Positions 40,097 to 48,191 of a DNA stretch of 64,000 bases are shown in pieces (position 1 is the first letter of the stretch; each line of letters opens with the position of its first letter). The DNA is from Flavobacterium album. Lineage in GTDB: Bacteria; Bacteroidota; Bacteroidia; Flavobacteriales; Flavobacteriaceae. The position numbers and the translations under genes are program-made. The notes beneath the pieces were generated by a model. It saw nothing but the letters and a program-made list of their open reading frames with translations. It made no database searches and was not told where the DNA came from. The DNA is taken from contig NZ_CP029186.1 of assembly GCF_003096035.1 (NCBI RefSeq), positions 3,696,001 to 3,760,000 on the forward strand, in the 5' to 3' direction.

Positions 40097-43042
40097 ATGA
40101 GTAAAAGCATAAACGATATTATTGTCGAATATAACCTGAAACATGGAATAGCCGAAAAATATTTGAAAATAGCAAATATAGAGTATGCAGATTTCGATTC
40201 AAATGTCGATGATCATATCATCAGTTTTTTTAATTTCCAGTTTTTGCAAAAAAATCAACAACTTATAGCATTGGAGGACGAACTAAATATCTCCTTATTT
40301 AGAATTTCAGAAAAAGATACTGTTGATCCCTCAAAATTATCTAAAATACCTCCGAAAAATTACTATTATATAAGCGATGATAAAAAAGTCATTGGCTTAA
40401 ACTTGAGCGGTAATAATTTTGACTCAATTGAATTTATCAGTCAATTTAAAGAACTTGAGGAACTTAATCTTAATGATAACAAAATTCAAAATTTATCTCC
40501 ACTAGCTAAATTAACAAGGCTAAAACATTTACAACTAGACAATAATCTAATTATTACCCTAGAGTATCTAAGAGATTTAAAAGCCTTGGAATTTTTAACA
40601 TTATCAAATAACAAAATTGAAAGTGTAAATTGGCTTACGAATTTGACGAAATTGGTGTCATTAAAGTTGAATGGAAATAAAATAAAAGAATTTAAACAAT
40701 TGGTAGATTTACCAAAGTTATTGAATTTAGATTTATCTTCAAACGAAATAAGTAATGTATCATATGTAACTAATTTTGAAGAAATTGCGTATAATTTACA
40801 AGATAATAAGATCTCAAAAGTTCCCGATTCCTTCTTCATAAAAAAAACCTTTATCAATTATAAACGTCTTAGGCACTCATTATTACATCTTCTATATGTA
40901 GCATTAAATTCAAGCAAGCTTGATTCAGGGTTTATTAATAATGTTCTAGATTTACAGGAGAAAACAGATGGAGAAGTTTTAAAAAATACAGCAAAGTATC
41001 GACATGCTTATGATAGAATCTATAATACTTACTTTACTTTAATATTTAACTCATATTTCGAAAAAAATCCGATTATTTCTCCACCATTAGAAATAATATT
41101 AGAAGGGGAGCATTCTGTTTTTAGATATTTTGAACGAAGAGATACGCAAGAAAGAGAATTCATTTATGATGCTAAAGTGACTATCGTTGGTGAAGGAAGT
41201 GCGGGAAAGACATCGTTACAAACAAGACTTTTAGATCCACAAAATGCTTTACCAAAATATGAAGAGAGGACACGAGGCATTAAAGTTGTAGAATACAACT
41301 TTGAAAATTTTAAGGCACATATTTGGGATTTTGGAGGTCAAGATGTATATTATCCTGTCCACCGCTTTTTTTTAACTAGCGACTCAGTCTATGTATTGGT
41401 TGCAGCAACTAGGGGAAATGTACATAATTTTGAATATTGGATACCAACTATATACCAATTCGGCGGTAATAGTCCAATTATAATAGTTCAGAACTGCTTT
41501 GATGGAATTACCGCTAATTGGAATAACATATTAAGCATATTTTATTCTAATCCAGACTACAACATCTTAAAACCTTATTCACAAATTAATTTACCAAACA
41601 ATAATGAAGGATTAGAAGGTGCAAAAAACATCATTGAAGAGACAATTAAAAAACTTCCTCTAATTGGGAAAGAAGTTGTAAAATCATGGGTTAAAGTAAG
41701 AGATAAAGTTATAGAGATATCTGAAACATCGCCGTGTCTTTCTTTTGATCAGTTTAGAGATCTCTGTAGAGAGATAGATATCGAATACGATACGAATCAT
41801 TTTTCAGATATAAAAGAAATAGTTGACATAGGAAAATTTCTTCATAAACTTGGAATTATTTTATGGTTTAATGATACACCACTATTAAGAAGTTATATTG
41901 TAATCAAACCTGAATGGCTTATGAATGCAGTATATTTTATTTTAGATGAAAAAAAATCTGAAAAGGGGTTTCTTACTTCTGTAGAGTTTGATGAAATTTG
42001 GAATGATAAATCATATATAGATAAAAGAGATTTTTTGAAGTCAATACTTGAACAATTTAAAATCGCATTCCCAAAAAAATCAAAGCTTGGTGAATATATT
42101 ATTCCTTCAAAATTAAAATCCTTATCTGATTCGGATCAGTGGAAAATTGACATTAATAATAAATGCATCAGGTTAGAATATGAATTTGATTTTTTGCCGT
42201 ACGGATTGACTAATCAAGTTAGCTCTGATCTTTCCAAATATATTACAAGCGATGATTCTGTTTGGTTTAATGCAGCCAACTTTAAAAAAAATGATAGTCA
42301 TGCACAAATTGAAGAGAACCGAATAAAACGAATGCTTTTGATTAAAGCAAGAGGAAATGATGCTAGGGATTTAGTTGCAATGATAATGAAATCAATTGAT
42401 GATGTAATAGATGAATACAGAGGTGTTAATCTTAAAATTAAAGTACTATGTAACTGTAATGTTTGTATAGGTTTACAAAATCCAATGGAATTTGATTATG
42501 ATAAAATAAAAGAATGGATTAATTTAGGTAAGGATGAGAAGACTTGCCTAGAAAGCGATGAAAAAATCAATATTAGGAACCTTATCTACGATGCTGGTTT
42601 TGACTATATAAGTAAACATGACATGCTAAAAATTTTACAAGAAAATAAGACGATGAAAAATAAAAGTATTAACATATCTCCCATTATAAATAATAATCCA
42701 CAGTTTAGTCAAAATAACAATATCAATATCCAACAAAAAATTGATATACAATATAGTTCGGAATTTGAAATTATAAAGGAGATTCTTTTGGATTTAAAGG
42801 ATGAAGCAAAGGACAATAAACTTTGGCAAGAAACGCTTATTGAGTGTTTAGATCACTTTAACCGAATTGAGTACGCAGAAGACAAACCTTCACAAAAAAC
42901 ATCATTATCAATTATTGAACGAGGATTCAAAAAGCTAAAAGACTTGAAGGACATTGTAGCTATTAGCTTTCTATCTGTTGATATAGAGAAAAAATTTCCA
43001 GATTTACTGTCTCATTGGGAAGCATTTAAATCTATTTTTTAA
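40097..43042 (+). CDS. Roco-family GTPase: LRR - Roc - COR with C-terminal helical domain
   Basis: The 981-aa protein has an N-terminal helical region without recognised fold (about 1-95), about six leucine-rich repeats (about 98-250), a Roc GTPase (P-loop G365-E-G-S-A-G-K371-T372; G3 D411-F-G-G-Q; G4-like N466-C-F-D469) and a COR domain (about 510-720; F-L-H-K-L-G-I-I-L-W-F and K-P-E-W-L-M-N-A-V-Y-F-I). An Asn-rich linker (about 855-880) and a C-terminal helical domain follow. Roco proteins are large dimeric GTPases; bacterial functions are largely unknown. G4 has Cys in place of the usual Lys. Codon use is far more AT-rich than both flanks, which signals transfer. It has its own promoter and no partner genes. 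Confidence 0.9.
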   Translation: MSKSINDIIVEYNLKHGIAEKYLKIANIEYADFDSNVDDHIISFFNFQFLQKNQQLIALEDELNISLFRISEKDTVDPSKLSKIPPKNYYYISDDKKVIGLNLSGNNFDSIEFISQFKELEELNLNDNKIQNLSPLAKLTRLKHLQLDNNLIITLEYLRDLKALEFLTLSNNKIESVNWLTNLTKLVSLKLNGNKIKEFKQLVDLPKLLNLDLSSNEISNVSYVTNFEEIAYNLQDNKISKVPDSFFIKKTFINYKRLRHSLLHLLYVALNSSKLDSGFINNVLDLQEKTDGEVLKNTAKYRHAYDRIYNTYFTLIFNSYFEKNPIISPPLEIILEGEHSVFRYFERRDTQEREFIYDAKVTIVGEGSAGKTSLQTRLLDPQNALPKYEERTRGIKVVEYNFENFKAHIWDFGGQDVYYPVHRFFLTSDSVYVLVAATRGNVHNFEYWIPTIYQFGGNSPIIIVQNCFDGITANWNNILSIFYSNPDYNILKPYSQINLPNNNEGLEGAKNIIEETIKKLPLIGKEVVKSWVKVRDKVIEISETSPCLSFDQFRDLCREIDIEYDTNHFSDIKEIVDIGKFLHKLGIILWFNDTPLLRSYIVIKPEWLMNAVYFILDEKKSEKGFLTSVEFDEIWNDKSYIDKRDFLKSILEQFKIAFPKKSKLGEYIIPSKLKSLSDSDQWKIDINNKCIRLEYEFDFLPYGLTNQVSSDLSKYITSDDSVWFNAANFKKNDSHAQIEENRIKRMLLIKARGNDARDLVAMIMKSIDDVIDEYRGVNLKIKVLCNCNVCIGLQNPMEFDYDKIKEWINLGKDEKTCLESDEKINIRNLIYDAGFDYISKHDMLKILQENKTMKNKSINISPIINNNPQFSQNNNINIQQKIDIQYSSEFEIIKEILLDLKDEAKDNKLWQETLIECLDHFNRIEYAEDKPSQKTSLSIIERGFKKLKDLKDIVAISFLSVDIEKKFPDLLSHWEAFKSIF

Positions 43043-43150
43043 ACACTTTAACCCTATGCTTACTAAGCCTGAGTTTATCTCCTCGTAGCCCGCTAACTTA
43101 GTCCATATATCGCTTGCCCAAACTAACGGCGCGGCCCAAAGAAAAGAGAT

Positions 43151-43185
43151 TGCAGCACTCCGTTCCTCCGCTCGAAATGACAAGT
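43151..43185. repeat. Partial copy of the dispersed GCTCGAAATGACA repeat
   Basis: The stretch TGCAGCACTCCGTTCCTCCG followed by CTCGAAATGACAAG matches one arm of the repeat family at 38755 and 51572 in the opposite direction. The other arm is missing. Confidence 0.5.
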
Positions 43186-43205
43186 ACTCACGGTAAGCGA
43201 TGGGC

Positions 43206-43232
43206 AAAAAAAATCCCGACTTACATCGGGAT
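43206..43232 (-). terminator. Rho-independent terminator of prfA
   Basis: On the minus strand ATCCCGA and TCGGGAT form a 7-bp stem with a 6-base loop, followed by eight T residues, a few bases after the prfA stop. Confidence 0.92.
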
Positions 43233-43238
43233 CATTTA

Positions 43239-44312
43239 TTAATATACTTCGCTTTCTTTGAGCTTTTCGGTGTTGTTTACGAGCTGGAGCTCATCGATCA
43301 TTTTGTGGATGTTACCGTTCATGAAGCCGTCCAAATCGAAGAGGCTAAGGCCTATCCTGTGGTCGGTGATGCGCCCCTGCGAGTAGTTGTAGGTGCGTAT
43401 CTTGGCCGAACGGTCGCCGCTGCTTACCTGCGAGCTGCGTTTTGCAGCATCTTCTTCCTGCTTTTTGGCAAGCTCCATTTCGTAAAGGCGCGAACGTAAT
43501 ACCTGCAACGCCTTGTCTTTGTTCTTGTGCTGCGACTTTTCGTCCTGGCACTGCGCCACAAGCCCAGTTGGGATGTGCGTCATACGTACGGCCGACTTGG
43601 TCGTGTTTACCGACTGGCCGCCCGGCCCTGACGAACAGAACAGGTCGATACGCACATCGTTCATGTCGATCTGCACGTCGAACTCTTCCGCTTCCGGAAG
43701 TACCATTACGGTAGCCGCAGACGTGTGCACACGGCCCTGTGTCTCGGTTTGCGGCACACGCTGTACGCGGTGCACGCCGGCCTCGAACTTAAGGGTACCG
43801 TAAACATCCTCGCCGGTAACCTCAAAAATGATTTCCTTGAAGCCGCCCGAAGTACCTTCGTTCATATCTACAACGCTGGTTCTCCAGCCCTTTGCTTCGC
43901 AGTATTTGGTGTACATCCTGAAAAGGTCGCCCGCAAAGATACTGGCCTCGTCGCCTCCGGTACCGGCACGTATTTCGACCATCACGTTCTTGGCATCTTC
44001 AGGGTCTTTTGGTATCAGCAGGAACTTGATCTCCTCTTCAAGCTGCGGAAGCCTTTCTTTAGCTTCATCCAGCTGCATTTTAGCCATTTCCACCATTTCG
44101 GGGTCGCTGCCGTCGGCGATTATTTCCTGCGCCTCTTTAAGGTTGCCGGTCACGTTGAGGTATTCCTCGCGTTTTTCTACCAGCGCCTTGAGGTCTTTAT
44201 ATTCTTTGTTCAGCTGTACATAGCGCTTCTGGTCGGCAATGATATCCGGCTGGATAACAAGGTCCGACACCTCATCAAAACGCTGCTTTATAAATTGTAA
44301 CCTGTCTAACAT
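43239..44312 (-). CDS. prfA: Peptide chain release factor 1
   Basis: The 357-aa product starts at the ATG at 44312; a longer frame adds MHLEIRRKK and overlaps the promoter region. It recognises UAA/UAG stop codons and releases the peptide. The G-G-Q motif is present in [16 protein letters not shown], and the [13 protein letters not shown] region is conserved. Length fits bacterial RF1. An AGGAGAAAG stretch precedes the ATG, and TAATTTTG is 25 bases upstream of it. Confidence 0.96.
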   Translation of the reverse strand: MLDRLQFIKQRFDEVSDLVIQPDIIADQKRYVQLNKEYKDLKALVEKREEYLNVTGNLKEAQEIIADGSDPEMVEMAKMQLDEAKERLPQLEEEIKFLLIPKDPEDAKNVMVEIRAGTGGDEASIFAGDLFRMYTKYCEAKGWRTSVVDMNEGTSGGFKEIIFEVTGEDVYGTLKFEAGVHRVQRVPQTETQGRVHTSAATVMVLPEAEEFDVQIDMNDVRIDLFCSSGPGGQSVNTTKSAVRMTHIPTGLVAQCQDEKSQHKNKDKALQVLRSRLYEMELAKKQEEDAAKRSSQVSSGDRSAKIRTYNYSQGRITDHRIGLSLFDLDGFMNGNIHKMIDELQLVNNTEKLKESEVY

Positions 44313-44336
44313 TTTCTTTCTCCTTATTTCGAGGTG

Positions 44337-44344
44337 CAAAATTA
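44337..44344 (-). promoter_or_regulatory. -7 promoter element TAATTTTG for prfA
   Basis: On the minus strand TAATTTTG matches TAnnTTTG and lies 25 bases before the prfA ATG. This supports the shorter prfA start. Confidence 0.6.
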
Positions 44345-44402
44345 CAAAAATTGTTCCAATCCTGCACGGTTTGTTTATAATGATTAAAGGTGCAAGTCTT
44401 AG

Positions 44403-44495
44403 CCACGAATTACACGAATTTTCACAAATTATTACTCACCATTATTGTAATGGGTTGAGTGAGCAGAATTAGTGAAAATTCGTGTAATTCGTGGC
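44403..44495. repeat. 23-bp perfect inverted repeat (CCACGAATTACACGAATTTTCAC)
   Basis: The arms at 44403-44425 and 44473-44495 are perfect reverse complements, 47 bases apart. A diverged single copy (GCCACGAATTGCACTTATTCACAAATTAA) lies at 2006-2034. The element fills the spacer between prfA and the Fur-family gene. Confidence 0.85.
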
Positions 44496-44504
44496 AAAAA
44501 AAAT

Positions 44505-44882
44505 CTACGAACATGCAGCGCAATACCCCGTTACCCAACTGCTGATGCTTTCTTTTCGGTAACCCTGTGGCAGCTGTACAGTGACCTGCTCTTCAAGGCA
44601 TTCCACCTTTTGGCAGCCCACACACCGGAAGTGGAAATGGTCGTGCATGTGGTGCTCATGGTCGTGGCAGTCCAGGCAAAGGGCAAAGTAGTACTTACCT
44701 TCGTCGCTCAGGATGCGGTGGGTCACGCCATCCTCGCAAAAGCTGTTCAGCACACGGTAGATGGTCACGCGGTCCATTTCGCCCTTTACTTCGGCTTCTA
44801 TCATTTCCTGGCTCAGGGCGTTGCCTGCATTTTTCAGCAGGTTAAGGATGGTGTTCTTGGCGGGGGTGTTGCGGCGTTTCAT
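44505..44882 (-). CDS. Fur-family metal-responsive repressor
   Basis: The 125-aa cytoplasmic product has the Fur winged helix (Q-E-M-I-E-A-E-V, M-D-R-V-T-I-Y-R-V-L-N-S-F) and the dimerisation part with H-H-M-H-D-H-F-H-F-R-C and C-V-G-C, then a C-A-A-C close to the end. The two CxxC pairs form a structural zinc site. The His-rich metal site is typical, but Fe, Zn or peroxide sensing cannot be told apart. Direct ATTGCA repeats, 11 bp apart, lie in the AT-rich region just upstream and may be an autoregulatory operator. Confidence 0.88.
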   Translation of the reverse strand: MKRRNTPAKNTILNLLKNAGNALSQEMIEAEVKGEMDRVTIYRVLNSFCEDGVTHRILSDEGKYYFALCLDCHDHEHHMHDHFHFRCVGCQKVECLEEQVTVQLPQGYRKESISSWVTGYCAACS

Positions 44883-44946
44883 TTATTAATGCAATTATGT
44901 TGCAATAATATGAATTTAATTTATATTTGCAAAATAAAATTTGGAA

Positions 44947-45118
44947 TGCGGATCGGGCGGATTTTCGCAGATGATTTAACCACATAGATACATCCGCTGT
45001 ATAGCACTATTAAGATTTGCCTTTAGTGACACAGAGATTGAAGCGTCGCTTCACTATGTGGAAATATGTTTCCTTAAAGGTTGATAAAAAACTTTGAAAC
45101 TATGTCTCTATGTGGTTA
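44947..45118. repeat. Composite repeat spacer with inverted ACCACATAGA / TCTATGTGGT arms
   Basis: After a GCGGAT...GATTTTCGCAGAT unit, TTAACCACATAGATACAT (44978-44995) is mirrored by ATGTCTCTATGTGGTTAA (45101-45118). A related CTTTGAACCTATGTATCTACGTGGTTAA occurs at 57327-57354. No reading frame is convincing in this stretch. Confidence 0.6.
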
Positions 45119-45147
45119 AAAACTAATAATAACTGTAAACATTGAAA

Positions 45148-46044
45148 ATGAAAAAATACGACGTTATCATCATAGGCGGGAGCTACAGCGGGCTGTCGGC
45201 GGCAATGGCCCTGGGGAGGACATTACGGAACGTGCTTATCATCGACAGCGGGAAGCCTTGCAATCGGTTTACACCGCATTCGCATAACTTTATAACGCAC
45301 GATGGCGAGGTGCCGGGCGTTATTTCGGCGAAAGCCAAAGAGCAGGTGCTGGCCTACCCTACCGTTGAATTTGTTACCGATACCGCTAAAGATGCCACCA
45401 GGATAGACGGTTTTGAGGTAACAACAGCATCGGGCTTAGCCTATACTTCTAAAAAGCTGTTGGTCGCCACAGGTGTAATCGACATCATGCCGGACATTAA
45501 GGGCTTCGAAGATTGCTGGGCAAAGTCGGTGGTGCATTGCCCCTACTGCCACGGCTATGAGATCCGAGGAAAGAAAACAGGTATCGTGGCCAATGGTGAT
45601 GCAGCTTATCATTATGCGCTTCTGGTGTCGCAACTAACGGATGACCTCAGCATTTTTACCAATGGCAAAGCGGAGTTTACTGAGGAACAACGGGCAAAGT
45701 TTATGAAGAACAACATTGCCATTAATGAAAAAATTATTGCTGAACTGGTGCATACCGACGGCTACGTGAACAGCATTGTCTTTGAGGACGGCAGCCGCCA
45801 AAACATCGAGGCTATCTATTCGAAGCCTGCGAATATACAGCATACGGATATTCCTGAAAAACTGGGGTGTACCATTAATGAATCCGGCCTGATACAGGTG
45901 GACGATATGCAGCGGACAAATGTTTCCGGAATCTATGCGGCAGGCGATTGCACAAACGGTCAAAGGGCAGTGGCGATTGCGGTGGGATCAGGAATGAAAG
46001 CCGGTGCCATGATAAATGCCGAACTGGCGATGGAGGTGTTTTAA
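45148..46044 (+). CDS. NAD(P)/FAD-dependent oxidoreductase, thioredoxin-reductase-like
   Basis: The 298-aa product starts at the ATG at 45148 (a TTG two codons upstream is less likely). FAD binding is shown by I-I-I-G-G-S-Y-S-G-L-S-A-A and by G-I-Y-A-A-G-D-C-T near the C-terminus. The redox site is C131-P-Y-C134-H-G-Y-E in place of the C-A-T-C of thioredoxin reductase, a pattern of an uncharacterised TrxR-like group. The NAD(P)-binding loop reads G-I-V-A-N-G-D-A-A. The electron partner is unknown. An AraC-family regulator follows after 28 bases. Confidence 0.88.
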   Translation: MKKYDVIIIGGSYSGLSAAMALGRTLRNVLIIDSGKPCNRFTPHSHNFITHDGEVPGVISAKAKEQVLAYPTVEFVTDTAKDATRIDGFEVTTASGLAYTSKKLLVATGVIDIMPDIKGFEDCWAKSVVHCPYCHGYEIRGKKTGIVANGDAAYHYALLVSQLTDDLSIFTNGKAEFTEEQRAKFMKNNIAINEKIIAELVHTDGYVNSIVFEDGSRQNIEAIYSKPANIQHTDIPEKLGCTINESGLIQVDDMQRTNVSGIYAAGDCTNGQRAVAIAVGSGMKAGAMINAELAMEVF

Positions 46045-46072
46045 AATAGCGTATCATTGCCTTTTTAAAGCT

Positions 46073-46888
46073 ATGGAATATAAAGTCTATACCCCTTGTG
46101 ACGAACTAACCAGGCAGATACGCTATCACTGGAGCCTGGATGCCGGTGCTGATGCTCCCAAAGAACGCGAGCGTATCTTTCCTGACGGATGCATAGAGCT
46201 CATCTTTAATTATGGCGAATTGTTCATGAAGCATGAGCCGGACGGAAGCTCCTTTTTGCAGCCGCGAGGCATTATTTACGGACAGATAAAATCGTTTATA
46301 GAAGTTGCCCCTACCGGTAAGGTGGGGCTTTTCAGTACGCGTTTCAACCCGGCGGGATTACAGCCTTTTCTCAATTTTGACGTGAATGATTTTACCGGAA
46401 AGGCGCTTAGTGTCGGCGAAATATGGGGAGATGAAGGCATTGCTTTGGAAAAGGAAATGATTGAATGTGCCGACAACGAAGCCCGTAAAGCCACTGTTGA
46501 GGCTTTCCTGTTAAAAAGACTGGAGTCGATTGCGTTTGACACTCACGATGTGGAATACTATGTAGATGCCCTACTGCAAAACGAAGGTACAATAAGCATT
46601 GACAAACTGGCCGATGAGCTCTCCATTGGAAAACGACAATTGGAACGTAAATTTATCGCAGCGGTCGGGCTTTCGCCGAAGTTCCTGTCACGCATCATCA
46701 GGTTTCAAAACACACTGCAGCTTATTGAGAAAAAGGAATTCATCAGCTTCACCAATGTGGCCTACGATGGCGGTTTTTACGACCAGGCGCATTTTATAAA
46801 GGACTTTAAAGAATTCACTGGGCTGAATCCAAAGCAGTATTTCTCCGAGAATTTAGAAATGGCGAAACATTTTGTTTTTGATGAGTAA
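46073..46888 (+). CDS. AraC-family transcriptional regulator (DUF6597 sensor type)
   Basis: The 271-aa product starts at the ATG at 46073; longer frames overlap the oxidoreductase. The N-terminal part (R-Y-H-W-S-L-D-A, E-R-I-F-P-D-G-C-I-E-L-I-F-N) matches the DUF6597 domain. The C-terminus carries a two-HTH AraC domain (I-S-I-D-K-L-A-D-E-L-S-I-G-K-R-Q-L-E-R-K-F, then F-T-N-V-A-Y-D-G-G-F-Y-D-Q-A-H-F). It may control the adjacent oxidoreductase, but this is inferred only from position. Confidence 0.88.
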   Translation: MEYKVYTPCDELTRQIRYHWSLDAGADAPKERERIFPDGCIELIFNYGELFMKHEPDGSSFLQPRGIIYGQIKSFIEVAPTGKVGLFSTRFNPAGLQPFLNFDVNDFTGKALSVGEIWGDEGIALEKEMIECADNEARKATVEAFLLKRLESIAFDTHDVEYYVDALLQNEGTISIDKLADELSIGKRQLERKFIAAVGLSPKFLSRIIRFQNTLQLIEKKEFISFTNVAYDGGFYDQAHFIKDFKEFTGLNPKQYFSENLEMAKHFVFDE

Positions 46889-46904
46889 TCTTTAATTCTA
46901 CAAA

Positions 46905-46962
46905 GGACACCACAGAAAACACAACGATTCCAAAGGTTTGTTCTGTGTCCCTCTGATAAAAT
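46905..46962. repeat. Hairpin-forming intergenic repeat (GGACACCACAGAA ... TTCTGTGTCC)
   Basis: The arms GGACACCACAGAA and TTCTGTGTCC pair with a small bulge across a middle with several ACA triplets. It looks like a degenerate copy of a common Flavobacteriaceae spacer repeat rather than a terminator, since no T tract follows. Confidence 0.45.
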
Positions 46963-47033
46963 AGCTCATGTCGTTTTTTTACAATTTTGCCATTCGGCTA
47001 AAACACATCTTTGCAGCACATAAATAAACAATC

Positions 47034-47552
47034 ATGAAAAGAACTACAATTTTATCTGCTATCCTTTTGTGCGGAGTATTACATTCCTGCAATAGCAAAA
47101 AAGAAACTGAAACGGTTGAAACAGATCCCGCAACTGTAGCAAAAACCTATCCGCAGTTGGAAAAAGCCGGCTGGTTTATCGGTAACTGGGGCAACACAAC
47201 GCCTGAGGGTACATTAACCGAAAGCTGGAAAAAGAAAAACGACTCGGTTTATAAAGGGCAGTCTTTTTTTGTGATCGGCAAGGATACGGTATTCGCCGAA
47301 TATATCGACCTGGCCGAAACAAACGGCAAGCTAATCTATACCGTGAGCGTAAAGGGCCAGAACAATGAAGCTCCGGTATCTTTTGAAATGACATCGGCGA
47401 CCGAAAGCCAGATGGTGTTCGAGAACCCGAAACATGACTACCCAACTAAGATAACCTATAATAAAATTAATAACGACTCGCTTGTAGCAGAAATTTCCGG
47501 GATGCAAAAAGGCAAACCGGCAAAAGAAACTTTCACGATGAAAAGGCAATAA
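47034..47552 (+). CDS. DUF6265-like lipoprotein
   Basis: The 172-aa product has a lipoprotein signal (lipobox V-L-H-S-C) followed by NSKKETET, without acidic residues right after Cys, so it should face the periplasm. The body has G-W-F-I-G-N-W-G, T-E-S-W-K-K-K-N-D-S, and F-E-N-P-K-H-D-Y-P-T-K-I, a pattern of small beta-barrel proteins assigned to DUF6265. Function is unknown. A TTTTG / CATCTTTG pair upstream resembles a weak promoter. Confidence 0.75.
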   Translation: MKRTTILSAILLCGVLHSCNSKKETETVETDPATVAKTYPQLEKAGWFIGNWGNTTPEGTLTESWKKKNDSVYKGQSFFVIGKDTVFAEYIDLAETNGKLIYTVSVKGQNNEAPVSFEMTSATESQMVFENPKHDYPTKITYNKINNDSLVAEISGMQKGKPAKETFTMKRQ

Positions 47553-47599
47553 AACCACTTTATTATTACTGTAAACCCTGCTTTTCTGTGGGGTTTTGC

Positions 47600-47607
47600 T
47601 ATTTTTG
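47600..47607 (+). promoter_or_regulatory. -7 promoter element TATTTTTG for the pentapeptide gene
   Basis: TATTTTTG matches TAnnTTTG and lies 18 bases before the ATG at 47625. Confidence 0.6.
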
Positions 47608-47624
47608 CCACACAACTTCCACCA

Positions 47625-48191
47625 ATGAAATTAATCACCGATACCGTTTATACAAAACAGGATTACACTGCAACTCCCCTGCCCTACGCCGAGTATGACA
47701 ACTGTACTTTTACCGACTGCCTGTTTAATGATGCCAACCTTACCGGGATCATTTTCACACAATGCCGCTTTGAAGGATGCAACCTCAGCAATGCCAATAT
47801 AAAGGGTACGGCCTTTAAGGAAGTAGTGTTCATCAATTGCAAGACGCTTGGGCTTAATTTTAGCATAAGCGAGCCTTTCCTTATAACACTTGGCTTTTCG
47901 GAATGCCAGCTCGACTTTGCATCCTTTTATAAGCTAAAGCTAAAAGGCACACGGTTCCTCAAATGCAGCCTTAGGGAAGCCGATCTTACCGAAACTGATC
48001 TTACTTCAGCAAGCTTTGACGGCTGTGACCTGGCACACGCGATATTTGAAAATACCATACTCGAAAAGGCCGATTTCCGCTCGGCGATCAATTATAGTAT
48101 CGACCCGGAAAACAACCGCATCAAAAAAGCGAAGTTCTCCCTGCAGGGCGTGCCGGGGCTTTTGAATAAATACGATATCGGCATCGAATAG
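47625..48191 (+). CDS. Pentapeptide-repeat protein
   Basis: The 188-aa product shows a regular A-(D/N)-L-x-x five-residue rhythm: F-N-D-A-N-L-T-G, N-L-S-N-A-N-I-K-G, READLTETDLTSASFDGCDLAHAIFE. This predicts a right-handed quadrilateral beta-helix, the fold of Qnr/MfpA. Qnr-type action on DNA gyrase is only a family possibility; many such proteins have no known target. It has its own promoter. Its stop directly meets the convergent downstream gene. Confidence 0.87.
   Translation: MKLITDTVYTKQDYTATPLPYAEYDNCTFTDCLFNDANLTGIIFTQCRFEGCNLSNANIKGTAFKEVVFINCKTLGLNFSISEPFLITLGFSECQLDFASFYKLKLKGTRFLKCSLREADLTETDLTSASFDGCDLAHAIFENTILEKADFRSAINYSIDPENNRIKKAKFSLQGVPGLLNKYDIGIE

Noticed and set aside
40097..43042. 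Mobile element carrying the Roco gene
   Set aside because: No transposase, integrase, tRNA attachment site or terminal repeats were seen, so only gene-level transfer can be proposed.
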